Assembly (NCBI RefSeq): GCF_018531465.1
Contig: NZ_JAHDTF010000036.1
Coordinates: forward strand, 60,095 to 124,094
Source of the DNA: Sphaerisporangium fuscum
GTDB lineage: Bacteria > Actinomycetota > Actinomycetes > Streptosporangiales > Streptosporangiaceae
Reading direction: 5' to 3'
Length of the DNA: 64,000 bases
Shown piece after piece: positions 14,454 to 22,944 of this stretch. Numbering within the stretch: position 1 is the first letter of the stretch; each line of letters begins with the position of its first letter. A program made the position numbers and the translations under genes. The notes beneath the pieces are model-generated. The model did no database searches. It had not been told where the DNA came from and saw only the letters and a program-made list of their open reading frames with translations.

Positions 14454-15830
14454 ATGACCATGATTCTCGGTCTGCCGGCCGTACTTCTTCTCACCCTCGC
14501 GACCGGCTACTTCGTCGCGCAGGAGTTCGCCTTCGTCGCCGCCGACCGGTCCGCCCTCCGGGCGCAGGCCGCCGCGGGTGACGCCGCCGCCGAGCGGGCC
14601 CTCCGGGTCACCGGCAGGCTCTCGTTCATGCTCTCGGGCGCTCAGCTCGGCATCACCGTCACCACGCTCCTGGTCGGTTTCATCACCGAACCCGCGCTCG
14701 CCCCGCTGATCGCCTCGGGCCTCACCGCCGTGAACGTGCCGGCCGAGGCGGCCCCCGGCATCGCCGTCGTGCTCGGCCTGGTGATCGCCACGATCGTCCA
14801 GATGGTCCTGGGCGAACTCGTGCCCAAGAACTTCGGCATCGCCCGCCCCGAGCCCGTCGCCAAGTGGCTCGCGCGGTCGACGCTGGCCTACCTGGCCGTC
14901 GCCGGGCCCGTCATCCGGCTGTTCGACGCCTCGGCCACCCGGCTGCTGCGCCTGGTCGGCGTCGAGCCGGTCGAGGAGGTCGAGCACGGCGCCACCCCCG
15001 AGGAGCTCTCGCGCATCATCGCCGAGTCGGAGGCCGCGGGCGACCTGTCCGAACGCCTGTCCGACCTGCTCGAACGGGCCCTGGAGTTCGGCGACCGCAC
15101 GGCCGAGGACGTCATGGTCCCCCGGCCCCGCGTGGTGTCGCTGCGCGCCGGCCGTCCGGCCTCCGACCTGCTGGAGGCGCTCCGGTCGGCCGGGCACTCG
15201 CGCTACCCGGTGCTCGGCGAGGACGGCGACGTCGTCGGCGTGGCCGGGCTGCGCGAACTGGTGCGCGCGGCGTCGCACGAGGAGCCCCTCGATCGCATCG
15301 CCGCCACCCCCCTGCTGGTGCCGACGTCGCTGCCGCTGCCCACGCTGCTGGAACGCATGCGCACGGCGGGGGTCGAGCTGGTCTGCGTCATCGACGAGTA
15401 CGGCGGCCTCGCCGGCGTCGTGACGATGGAGGACCTCGCCGAAGAACTGGTCGGCGAGCTGATGGACGAGAACGACCCCGACCCCGCCGACGCCGCCTCC
15501 CTGGGCGACGACATCTGGGAGGTGTCGGGCACCCTGCGGCTCGACGAGGTGGAGCGCGCGACCGGCCTGCAGCTGCCCGAGAGCGACGACTACGACACGG
15601 TCGCCGGCCTGATCATGGCCCGCCTCGGACGCCTCGCCGAGCCCGGGGACGAGATCGTCGTGGCGCTCGTGCCGGAGATGCACCTCCTGGAGGACGAGGA
15701 CCCCGCCGAGCGGGAGGTCCTGCTCACGGTCCTCGCCGTGCAGCGCCGGGTTCCCGAGCGGGTACGGCTCGCGCCGCGAACGGCCGGAGTCCCGGCGGAC
15801 GCGGCCATGGTGGGGGGTGAGGCCCGGTGA
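14454..15830 (+). CDS. CNNM/CBS-domain transporter (HlyC/CorC-like), first of pair
   Basis: 458 residues. The N-terminal CNNM (DUF21) membrane domain covers residues 1-190 with three to four helices and the signature SGAQLGITVTTLLVGF and VLGELVPKNFGIARP. Two CBS domains follow (PRPRVVSLRAG ... and VPTSLPLPTLLERM ... VIDEYGGLAGVVTMEDLAEELVGEL). A C-terminal CorC/HlyC transporter-associated domain (WEVSGTLRLDEVERATGLQLPE) ends it. Family members take part in Mg2+/divalent cation efflux and are gated by nucleotide binding to CBS domains; the hemolysin label is historical. The gene is coupled by GTGA to a second, shorter CNNM gene, suggesting a heterodimer. Confidence 0.9.
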   Translation: MTMILGLPAVLLLTLATGYFVAQEFAFVAADRSALRAQAAAGDAAAERALRVTGRLSFMLSGAQLGITVTTLLVGFITEPALAPLIASGLTAVNVPAEAAPGIAVVLGLVIATIVQMVLGELVPKNFGIARPEPVAKWLARSTLAYLAVAGPVIRLFDASATRLLRLVGVEPVEEVEHGATPEELSRIIAESEAAGDLSERLSDLLERALEFGDRTAEDVMVPRPRVVSLRAGRPASDLLEALRSAGHSRYPVLGEDGDVVGVAGLRELVRAASHEEPLDRIAATPLLVPTSLPLPTLLERMRTAGVELVCVIDEYGGLAGVVTMEDLAEELVGELMDENDPDPADAASLGDDIWEVSGTLRLDEVERATGLQLPESDDYDTVAGLIMARLGRLAEPGDEIVVALVPEMHLLEDEDPAEREVLLTVLAVQRRVPERVRLAPRTAGVPADAAMVGGEAR

Positions 15831-16897
15831 ACACCCTCACCGCGCTTCTCCTGGGCGTCGTCCTGCTGATCGGCAACGGGCTCTTCGTCGCCGCCGAGTT
15901 CGCCGTCGTGTCCTCCAGGCGGCACCGCCTGGAGGAGGCCGCGGCGGGCGGCGGGCGCCTGGTCAGGACGGCCGGCCGCGCCGCGCTGCGCAACGGACGC
16001 GAGCTGTCGCTGATGCTGGCCGGAGCCCAGCTCGGCATCACGCTGTGCTCTCTGGGCCTCGCCATGGTCACCGAGCCGACCATCGAGCACCTCCTCGAGC
16101 CGGTCTTCGGGCTGGTCGGCCTCCCCGAATCGATGCGGGTCGCCGTCGCGTACGTCATCGCACTGACGATCATCACGTTCCTGCACATGGTGGCGGGGGA
16201 GATGGCGCCCAAGTCGTGGGCCCTCACCCACCCCGAGCGGGCCGCGATGGGACTGGCGCTGCCCTTCCGTGGCTTCACGTGGGTCGCCCGGCCCGTGCTG
16301 GCGACCCTCAACGGGCTGTCCAACGGCCTGCTGCGCGCGTTCGGCGTCCGGCCGAGGGACGAGCTCGCCACCACGCGGACCCCGCCGCAGCTGGCGATGC
16401 TGGTCGGCGAGTCGGCCCGCATGGGCCTGCTGGACAGGACCGAGCACGACCTGCTGACCAGGGCGCTTCGGGTGCAGTCGCAGCCGATCGAGCGCCTGAT
16501 GGTGCCCATCGCCGAGGCCTCGTCCGTACCCGCCGGCGCGTCCGACGAGGTCGTCCGGCGGGCCGCCGCGGCCAGCGGCCACCTGCGCCTGCTGGTCACC
16601 GCCGGCTCCCCCGAGGACGTCCTCGGCGTGCTGCACGTGCGCGACACGCTCATCCGTCCCGGCAGCTCTCCTCAGGAGCTGATGAGTCCCGTCCCGCGCC
16701 TGGAGGCGTCGACCACGCTGCCCGAGGCCGTGGCACGCCTGCAGGACGCCCACGCCCACCTCGGGCTGGTCACCGGCGACGGCGGGCGGGTCGTCGGGCT
16801 GGTCACCCTGACCGACCTCGTCGGCGAGCTGCTCAACACCCGTACCGCGCCCGCTCCCGTCCAGGAGCGCAGGCGGACGGCCGCCCAGAGCGCGTGA
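15827..16897 (+). CDS. CNNM/CBS-domain transporter, second of pair
   Basis: 356 residues from a GTG overlapping the upstream stop. The DUF21 membrane domain (1-190) contains AGAQLGITLCSLGLAMVTEP and HMVAGEMAPKSWALTHPER, matching its partner. Two divergent CBS modules follow (MVPIAEASSVPAG and LVTGDGGRVVGLVTLTDLVGELL). It lacks the C-terminal CorC/HlyC domain of the first protein. Such tandem long/short CNNM pairs are conserved in actinobacteria. A strong hairpin terminator closes the operon. Confidence 0.9.
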   Translation: MNTLTALLLGVVLLIGNGLFVAAEFAVVSSRRHRLEEAAAGGGRLVRTAGRAALRNGRELSLMLAGAQLGITLCSLGLAMVTEPTIEHLLEPVFGLVGLPESMRVAVAYVIALTIITFLHMVAGEMAPKSWALTHPERAAMGLALPFRGFTWVARPVLATLNGLSNGLLRAFGVRPRDELATTRTPPQLAMLVGESARMGLLDRTEHDLLTRALRVQSQPIERLMVPIAEASSVPAGASDEVVRRAAAASGHLRLLVTAGSPEDVLGVLHVRDTLIRPGSSPQELMSPVPRLEASTTLPEAVARLQDAHAHLGLVTGDGGRVVGLVTLTDLVGELLNTRTAPAPVQERRRTAAQSA

Positions 16898-16907
16898 TCC
16901 CCCTCTG

Positions 16908-16936
16908 ACGGCGCCCAACGACTCCCTGGGCGCCGT
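16908..16936. terminator. Terminator between CNNM operon and MFS gene
   Basis: ACGGCGCCCA (16908-16917) pairs perfectly with TGGGCGCCGT (16927-16936) around a 9-nt loop. Lying between convergent genes, it can serve both directions. Confidence 0.8.
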
Positions 16937-17002
16937 TCGGCTCTTACGGGGTAATCATGATCACCAGAGGCTCGGAGAGCGTCAGGCGGCCTCTGGGGCG
17001 GT

Positions 17003-18148
17003 TCAGGCGGGGTCCGGGGGTGTGGCGAAGGCGGCCGCGAGGGCGAGCGCGCCGGCCAGCCCGAACGCCGCGCCGAAGCCGATCTGGCCGATCATCGCCC
17101 CGAGCACGCCGGGGGTGGCGGCCGCCGCCAGGTTCTGGACGGTGTTCTGCCCGCCCAGGGCCCGGCCCGCCCAGGCCGGTCCGGCCATCTCCGAGACGGC
17201 GGTGAAGGCCAGGCCGTTGCCGCTCATGGAGACCACGAGGGCGGCGATCAGCAGCAAGGTCCCGGCCGTGGTACCGAACTGGACGGCGAGCGCCAGCAGG
17301 ACCATCACGCCGGCGTTGACGAGTGCCAGTTGCCGCATCGGCCGTACCCGGCTGCCCGCCCGGTCGGACCAGCGGCCACAGAACAGGCGGCCCGCCGCCC
17401 CCGCGAACTGGGCCACGGCGACGAGCCTGCCGGCGGCGGCCGGGTCCCAGTGGCGTTCGGCGACCAGGTAGGTGAGGGCGAACGCGGCGGTCGCGAACTG
17501 CGGGACCACCAGCAGCATGCTCGCCGCGTGCACCCGCCACAGCCCGGCGGAGCGATAGGGAGACCCCGTGCGCTCACCGGACCGGGCCGTCCCCCTCGGC
17601 GGGTCGACGACCAGGGCGGCCACCGCGATGCCGGTGACCAGGCAAATGGCCGCCATGGCCAGCAGGGCGCCGCGCAGGCTCCCCAGAGGCGGGAGCACCG
17701 CCCCCGCCACGGCCACGCCGATGGGCTGGGCGGTCTGCCGCCATCCCATGGCGACGCCGCGGCGCTCGGCGGGGAACCACCCCAGTACGACGCGGCCGCT
17801 CGCCGCGTTGGCCGAGGCGCCCGACGCCCCCGCCAGGGCGAGCAACAGGGCCAGCGGGACCGGAGTCGTGGTGAAGGCCGCGCAGCCGAGGAACACCGTC
17901 GCGAGGACCAGGCCGAGGGTCATCGCCAGCCGCTCGCCGTACCGGTCGGCCAGCCAGCCCCAGGCGATCAACGTGAACAGCATCCCCGCGCTGGGGGCGC
18001 CCACGATCAGACCCGCCTGGGCGAGCGTGAGACGCAGTTCCTGCCGCAGCAGGGGGAGGAGGAACGGCAGGCCGTACATGAACACGCAGCCGGCCGCCTG
18101 GGCGGCCATGCCCAGGCTCAGCATCATCCAGCGATTCGGTGTCCTCAT
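17003..18148 (-). CDS. Major facilitator superfamily transporter
   Basis: 381 residues with about eleven to twelve hydrophobic segments in two halves joined by a basic cytoplasmic loop near residues 185-200 (PPRGTARSGERTGSP). The MFS signature WGWLADRYGERLAMTLG lies after helix 2, and a related GRWSDRAGSRVRP in the second half. The N-terminus (MRTPNRWMMLSLGMAAQAAGC) starts directly with the first helix. Substrate unknown; the overall style fits cyanate/nitrate or small-molecule exporters of the CynX/NarK type. No partner gene lies next to it. Confidence 0.88.
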   Translation of the reverse strand: MRTPNRWMMLSLGMAAQAAGCVFMYGLPFLLPLLRQELRLTLAQAGLIVGAPSAGMLFTLIAWGWLADRYGERLAMTLGLVLATVFLGCAAFTTTPVPLALLLALAGASGASANAASGRVVLGWFPAERRGVAMGWRQTAQPIGVAVAGAVLPPLGSLRGALLAMAAICLVTGIAVAALVVDPPRGTARSGERTGSPYRSAGLWRVHAASMLLVVPQFATAAFALTYLVAERHWDPAAAGRLVAVAQFAGAAGRLFCGRWSDRAGSRVRPMRQLALVNAGVMVLLALAVQFGTTAGTLLLIAALVVSMSGNGLAFTAVSEMAGPAWAGRALGGQNTVQNLAAAATPGVLGAMIGQIGFGAAFGLAGALALAAAFATPPDPA

Positions 18149-18600
18149 GAGGGCACCTTAAGGGCAATCTCGCTCCACAAGACGATACGTCCTGAATAAT
18201 GAGACATTGGATTGTCGTACCAGGTGAGGGCCTGCGACGGGAGCGGCGCACAGAGTGGACAGCCACGAAAGCGGTGCAAGCTCCCCGAAAGCGATCTGAA
18301 AGCCGGTCCTCGTAGATATCGGGTACGGACGGGCGGGCCGGCGGTCCGGACTGCGCCGGCGCGTCCGTCCGAAAGATCCCCGTTCCCGAAGGTGTCCGGA
18401 GCGACACGCCGGGTAGCAGGCGCGAGGCGTGCGCCGGGAGGCAAAGTCTCGGCGCCTCGCGGTAAAGCTTCGGCAAAGAAGATCGGGTGGGCTCCGCCGG
18501 GCATCCACCTGGGCACGAAGACCCTTGGAGGAACGCTGGTGCCAAGTTCACGAACGTCCGCCACCCCGGCCACCGTACGGCGGCGCCGGCACGACCGGGG
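18149..18600. other. Non-coding stretch before the terminator array
   Basis: This carries the upstream region of the MFS gene and otherwise shows no gene I can support. It includes a GACGATACGTC palindrome about 30 nt upstream of the MFS start, which could be an operator. Frames seen here have no ribosome site and atypical composition. Confidence 0.4.
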
Positions 18601-18817
18601 AAAACACGAAAGCCCCGGGGAAGAAGCCGGAGCTTCGACCAGCCGGGGCCCTCGCGGGGGTTCCAGGGGGTCGTCCCCCTGGGAAAACACGAAAGCCTCT
18701 GGGGAAGAAGCCGGAGCTTCGACCAGCCGGGGCCCTCGCGGGGGTTCCAGGGGGTCGTCCCCCTGGGAAAACACGAAAGCCTCTGGGGAAGAAGCCGGAG
18801 CTTCGACCACCAGAGGC
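18601..18817 (-). repeat. Three tandem 83-84-bp units, each an intrinsic terminator of tRNA-Leu
   Basis: Units start at 18601, 18684 and 18768 and share more than 70 bp almost exactly. Read on the minus strand, each has an outer stem enclosing GAAGC-TCCG-GCTTC, followed by TTTCGTGTTTT, which is the layout of an intrinsic terminator. The outer stems are perfectly paired in the first and third units (GCCCCGG/CCGGGGC and GCCTCTGG/CCAGAGGC), while the middle unit combines one arm of each. A second hairpin (CCAGGGGG-TCGT-CCCCCTGG) separates the units. Confidence 0.75.
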
Positions 18818-18822
18818 CGCCG

Positions 18823-18905
18823 TGGGCGAGGAGGGATTTGAACCCTCACACCCTTTCGGGCACACGGACCTGAACCGTGCGCGTCTGCCGTTCCGCCACT
18901 CGCCC
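18823..18905 (-). tRNA. tRNA-Leu (anticodon CAG)
   Basis: An 83-nt class II tRNA. The acceptor arms GGGCGAG and CTCGCCC pair, and the anticodon stem CACGG/CCGTG encloses TTCAGGT with CAG at the centre. A long variable arm (TGCCCGAAAGGGTG) and a T-arm GAGGG-TTCAAAT-CCCTC are present. The discriminator is A and CCA is not encoded. Placement directly before fhaA is shared with other actinomycetes. Terminator repeats follow it. Confidence 0.95.
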
Positions 18906-18998
18906 TTCGTTGAGTGCTTGGAAAGGCTAGCACGGATCCGTGCATGCCTACGAACCCGGATACGATCCTCCTAGACGATGGAGGAAGGGAGGTACCCG

Positions 18999-19739
18999 GT
19001 GGGAGTCCTTCAGCGCTTCGAGCGAAGGCTCGAAGGCTTGGTTGAGGGGGCCTTTGCGCGGGCGTTCAAATCTGACCTTCAGCCGGTCGAGGTCGCCAGC
19101 GCGGTACAGCGGGAGATGGACGAACGCGCCGCGATCGTGGCGCAGGGTCGCACTCTCGTGCCGAACGACTTCGTGGTGGAGCTGTCCACGACCGACAGCG
19201 AGCGGCTGGAGGTGTACGCCGACAGCATCAGCCACGAGCTCGCCAACCTCGCCAGGGAGTACGCCAAGGAGCAGGGGTATTCCTTCGTGGGACCCGTCCG
19301 GGTTCGCTTCGAGACCGCCGACGACCTCGCGGTCGGCCTGTTCCGCATCCGCTCGGGGGTCATCCGGGGCGCGACGGTCGAGCAGGACGAGATCCGGCAG
19401 CCTGTGAGCGACCTTCCGGCGGGCAGGCCGAGTGCTTTCAACGGCCGGCCACGCCTGCTGGTGTCGACCCAGGACGACCCGCAGGGTCAGCGCTCCTTCG
19501 AGCTGACGACCCCGGTGACGCTCCTCGGGCGGGGCACCGACTGCGATCTGCGGCTGGTCGATCCCGGAGTCTCCAGGCACCACGCCGAGCTCAGGGTCGA
19601 GGGGCCGCTCGTCGCCCTCGTCGATCTCGGTTCAACGAACGGCACTTTCGTCAACGGCCAGCCGGTTCGCCGTATTGAGCTCCAAGACGGCACACGTGTG
19701 ACGTTGGGGCGTACAACTCTGGTGTTCCGGCGAGATTAA
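18999..19739 (+). CDS. fhaA: FhaA: DUF3662 and FHA domain protein
   Basis: 246 residues from a GTG with AGGGAGG 6 nt upstream, giving the conserved N-terminus GVLQRFERRLEGLVEGAFARAF; an upstream ATG would add seven residues not typical of the family. Residues 1-115 are the DUF3662 domain and about 160-246 the FHA domain, with LLGRGTDCDLRL, SRHHAEL and DLGSTNGTFVNG that bind phosphothreonine. In mycobacteria FhaA binds the pseudokinase MviN and controls peptidoglycan synthesis, being phosphorylated by PknB. It leads the seven-gene cell-wall signalling operon. Confidence 0.95.
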   Translation: MGVLQRFERRLEGLVEGAFARAFKSDLQPVEVASAVQREMDERAAIVAQGRTLVPNDFVVELSTTDSERLEVYADSISHELANLAREYAKEQGYSFVGPVRVRFETADDLAVGLFRIRSGVIRGATVEQDEIRQPVSDLPAGRPSAFNGRPRLLVSTQDDPQGQRSFELTTPVTLLGRGTDCDLRLVDPGVSRHHAELRVEGPLVALVDLGSTNGTFVNGQPVRRIELQDGTRVTLGRTTLVFRRD

Positions 19740-19756
19740 GGGTAGACAGACGGTCC

Positions 19757-20224
19757 ATGTCCGAGCTCACTCTGCTGCTGATCCGGCTCGCGTTCCTCGC
19801 GGTGCTGTGGTTCTTTGTGATTGCCGCGGTGGGTGTGATCCGGACAGACTTGTTCGGGTCCCGCGCGACCGCTCCGGCGACCGTGCGCAAGCCCATCAAA
19901 CCCGCACGTCAGCCCGCGAAGCCGAAGAAGGGGGAGCCGAGACAACTGGTCGTTACCGGTGGTCCCCTGCAAGGAACCATCATCAACCTCACGGAGACGC
20001 CAATCACTATCGGTCGGGCGAATGACGCCACGCTGGTTCTCAGCGACGATTACGCTTCGAGCCGGCACGCCCGGCTGTTCCCGCAGGACGGTCAGTGGAT
20101 CGTGGAAGACCTCGGCTCGACCAACGGCACGTATCTTGACCGCTCAAAAGTGACCCGCCCGACTCCGGTGCACCTCGGCCAGCCGATCCGCATCGGTAAA
20201 ACCGTCATCGAATTGCGCAAATGA
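19757..20224 (+). CDS. fhaB: FhaB (FipA-like): membrane-anchored FHA protein
   Basis: 155 residues. An N-terminal membrane helix (residues 5-28, LLLIRLAFLAVLWFFVIAAVGVI) precedes the conserved RTDLFGSR, a Lys/Pro-rich linker and a C-terminal FHA domain (about 75-155) with ITIGRANDATLVL, SSRHARLF and DLGSTNGTYLD. The mycobacterial orthologue links FtsZ and FtsQ at the septum and is a PknA/PknB substrate. Its stop overlaps the pstP start (ATGA). Confidence 0.95.
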   Translation: MSELTLLLIRLAFLAVLWFFVIAAVGVIRTDLFGSRATAPATVRKPIKPARQPAKPKKGEPRQLVVTGGPLQGTIINLTETPITIGRANDATLVLSDDYASSRHARLFPQDGQWIVEDLGSTNGTYLDRSKVTRPTPVHLGQPIRIGKTVIELRK

Positions 20225-21567
20225 CAATCGCACTCCGCTACGCCGCCCGCTCGGACGTCGGCCTCCTCCGCGAAGGGAACGAGGACTCGGCGTACGCGAG
20301 CCCGCGCCTGCTCGCCGTCGCAGACGGCATGGGCGGGCACGCTCACGGTGAGGTGGCCAGTTCGGTCGCCATCACCGCCATGTCGTCCCTCGACCGGGAC
20401 GCGTTCGGGGGTGACCTGCTCGGCGCCATCGAGGCCGCGGTGCGCGACGCCAATCGCAGGCTGCACGAGATGGTGGGTCGTGATCCCAGCCTCAAGGGCA
20501 TGGGCACCACTCTCACGGCCATGCTCTGGTCAGGCACCCGCGTCGCCCTGGTCCACGTCGGTGACTCCCGCGCCTATCTGCTCCGCAACGGTGAGCTGTA
20601 CCAGATCACCCACGACCACACCCTGGTGCAGTCGCTGGTCGACGACGGGCGGATCACGCAGGAGGAGGCCGCGAGCCACCCCCAGCGTTCGATCCTGCTC
20701 CGGGCGCTCGACGGCAGCGGCGAGGTCGATCCCGACCTGTCGCTGCGTGAGGCGCAGATCAACGACCGCTACCTGCTGTGCTCCGACGGCCTTTCGAGCG
20801 TGGTCAGCGCCGAGACGCTGCACCACACGCTCACCACGGTCGACGAGCCGGAGTCGGTGGTCCGCCAGCTGATCGACCTCGCCAACAGAGGCGGCGGCCC
20901 CGACAACATCACCTGCATCGTGGCCGACGTCGTCGAGATCGAGGAAGGCCAGGTCGTGGCCGGTGACGCCGCGGTCGTGGGAGCGGCCGGCTCCAACCGG
21001 CTCCGATCACAACCTCCCGACACACCGGCGGGGCGCGCGTCCACCATCACCGCCCCCCAGCCTGTGCTCGTGGACGACGACCTCGACAATCCCGCGGGCG
21101 GCCCGGCGTTGAACGCCGTGGCCGCCCCGCGGCGTGTCAGACGACGCCTGTGGCCCACGGCGGTGGTCGTGCTGGGCCTGTTGGGGGTGGTGGTGGGAGG
21201 CGGCGTCTATTTCGGGTACAGGTGGACCCAGGATCAGTACTACGTCGGCGCAAAAGGTGACGAGCTAGTGTTGTTTCGCGGGGTCGACACCTCCATCGGA
21301 CCGATCCAACTGAATTCCGTCGTGCAGAGCACCGGTCTTTCGGTCTCGTCCATTCCCGAGCCGGAGCGAGGCCAGGTGCGGCAGGGCATCTCCGTGGCCG
21401 ATCTCGAGGCAGGGCAGAAGAAGATCAACGACTTGAAGGCGAAATCCGGCGGCGACCAGAAGACCACCGACGACGAACCTTCGGTTTCTTCGACCTCCAC
21501 GAAGAGCCCCACAAAGCCTCCCAAGTCCACCCAGCCTTCGGCTTCCTCCAGTCCCACGAGGTCTTAG
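20221..21567 (+). CDS. pstP: PstP: PP2C-type Ser/Thr phosphatase
   Basis: 448 residues. The PP2C catalytic domain (1-240) has the metal-binding motifs NEDSAY (D22), VADGMGGHAHGE (D35), GDSRAYLLRNG, CSDGLS and GGPDNITCIV. A linker, one membrane helix near 305-330 and an extracellular tail of about 110 residues ending in a Ser/Thr/Pro-rich stretch follow. PstP reverses phosphorylation by the PknA and PknB kinases of the same operon and acts on their cell-wall substrates. It lies 3 nt before the next gene. Confidence 0.95.
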   Translation: MTIALRYAARSDVGLLREGNEDSAYASPRLLAVADGMGGHAHGEVASSVAITAMSSLDRDAFGGDLLGAIEAAVRDANRRLHEMVGRDPSLKGMGTTLTAMLWSGTRVALVHVGDSRAYLLRNGELYQITHDHTLVQSLVDDGRITQEEAASHPQRSILLRALDGSGEVDPDLSLREAQINDRYLLCSDGLSSVVSAETLHHTLTTVDEPESVVRQLIDLANRGGGPDNITCIVADVVEIEEGQVVAGDAAVVGAAGSNRLRSQPPDTPAGRASTITAPQPVLVDDDLDNPAGGPALNAVAAPRRVRRRLWPTAVVVLGLLGVVVGGGVYFGYRWTQDQYYVGAKGDELVLFRGVDTSIGPIQLNSVVQSTGLSVSSIPEPERGQVRQGISVADLEAGQKKINDLKAKSGGDQKTTDDEPSVSSTSTKSPTKPPKSTQPSASSSPTRS

Positions 21568-21570
21568 TAA

Positions 21571-22944
21571 GTGAGTGCTGACGACGTCGCGGCCGTCCCC
21601 ATGACCGCAAAACGACGGGGGGCGCAGCTCATCATGCTCGCCTTCGCCGTCGCGATCGTCATGGTGGCCTACGCCAATGTCGGTCTCGGCATCAACGGCC
21701 AGGTGCCCGCGGGCATGCTGACCTACGGCCTCGGGCTCGGCGGCCTGATGCTCGCCGCCTACTTCGTGCTGGCGAAGTTCGCCCCCTGGGCCGACCCCCT
21801 GATTCTCCCGCTGGTGACGCTGGTCAACGGCATCGGCCTGGTGATGATCTACCGGATCGAGCAGGACACCAAGATCGCCTCCGCCGCCACCCAACTCATG
21901 TGGACGGCGCTCGGCATCGTCATGTTCTCCGTGACGCTCATCGTGCTGCGCGACCACCGCGCGCTGCAGCGCATGACGTACACCGCCGGCTTCGTCGGCC
22001 TCGCGCTCCTGATCCTCCCTCTGGTGCCCTTCCTGGGCAAGAACATCAACGGCGCCCGCATCTGGATCGCCCTCGGCTCCTTCTCGATCCAGCCGGGTGA
22101 GTTCGCCAAGCTGGCGCTGGTCGTCTTCTTCGCCGGTTACCTCGTCGCCAAGCGCGACGTGCTGGCACTGGCCGGACGCCGCCTGCTCTTCATCGACCTG
22201 CCCCGCGCCCGCGACCTCGGCCCGGTGCTCATCACCTGGATCGTGAGCGTCGGTGTGCTGGTGCTCGAGAAGGACCTCGGCACCTCCCTGCTTCTGTTCG
22301 GCACCTTCATCGCGATGCTCTACATCGCCACGCAGCGCACGTCCTGGGTCATCATCGGCGTGCTGCTGTTCGTCGGCGGCGCGTTCGTCGCGGGCAAGAT
22401 CTTCAGCCACGTCGGCGACCGCTTCGAAGTGTGGCTCCACCCGAGCGACCCCGAGCTCTTCTTCAAGGTGGGCGGCAGCGCGCAGTTGATGGAGGGGCTG
22501 TTCGGCATGGGCTCGGGCGGCATCCTCGGCACGGGCCTCGGACAGGGGCACCCCGCCATGATCCCGCTGTCGTTCTCCGACTTCATCTTCCCCGCCACGG
22601 GCGAGGAGCTCGGGCTGACCGGCCTGATGGCCATCCTCATGGTGTACGCCCTGATCGTCGAGCGCGGCCTGCGTACGGCCCTCGCCGCTCGCGACCCCTT
22701 CAGCAAGCTCCTGGCGGGCGGCCTCTCGTTCATCCTCGCCTGGCAGGTGTTCATCATCGTCGGCGGAGTGACGAACCTCATTCCCCTGACGGGTCTGGTC
22801 ACGCCGTTCATGTCCCAGGGCGGTTCGGCCCTCCTGGCAAACTGGATCCTTATCGCCCTTCTGGTACGCATGTCAGATGCGGCCCGACGGCCGCCGCCGC
22901 AAGCCATCCAGGACGAAGGATTGACGCAGGTGTTCCAGCGATGA
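21571..22944 (+). CDS. FtsW/RodA/SpoVE-family peptidoglycan glycosyltransferase
   Basis: 457 residues from a GTG three nt after pstP; an in-frame ATG ten codons later is possible, and neither has a clear ribosome site. About twelve membrane segments. SEDS signatures include ITWIVSVGVLVLEKDLGTSLLLFG with the catalytic Asp region and GLGQGHPAMIPLSFSDFIFPATGEELGLTG. SEDS proteins polymerise glycan chains from lipid II and pair with a class B PBP, here the one encoded by the overlapping next gene. In Streptomyces and mycobacteria this copy is called RodA. Confidence 0.93.
   Translation: MSADDVAAVPMTAKRRGAQLIMLAFAVAIVMVAYANVGLGINGQVPAGMLTYGLGLGGLMLAAYFVLAKFAPWADPLILPLVTLVNGIGLVMIYRIEQDTKIASAATQLMWTALGIVMFSVTLIVLRDHRALQRMTYTAGFVGLALLILPLVPFLGKNINGARIWIALGSFSIQPGEFAKLALVVFFAGYLVAKRDVLALAGRRLLFIDLPRARDLGPVLITWIVSVGVLVLEKDLGTSLLLFGTFIAMLYIATQRTSWVIIGVLLFVGGAFVAGKIFSHVGDRFEVWLHPSDPELFFKVGGSAQLMEGLFGMGSGGILGTGLGQGHPAMIPLSFSDFIFPATGEELGLTGLMAILMVYALIVERGLRTALAARDPFSKLLAGGLSFILAWQVFIIVGGVTNLIPLTGLVTPFMSQGGSALLANWILIALLVRMSDAARRPPPQAIQDEGLTQVFQR

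Noticed and set aside
18601..18817. CRISPR-like array
   Set aside because: Only three units, no unique spacers, repeat length of 83-84 bp and terminator structure; no cas genes in the window.
18212..18841. Open frames through the repeat units next to tRNA-Leu
   Set aside because: They run through terminator hairpins and into the tRNA; the repeats explain their length.
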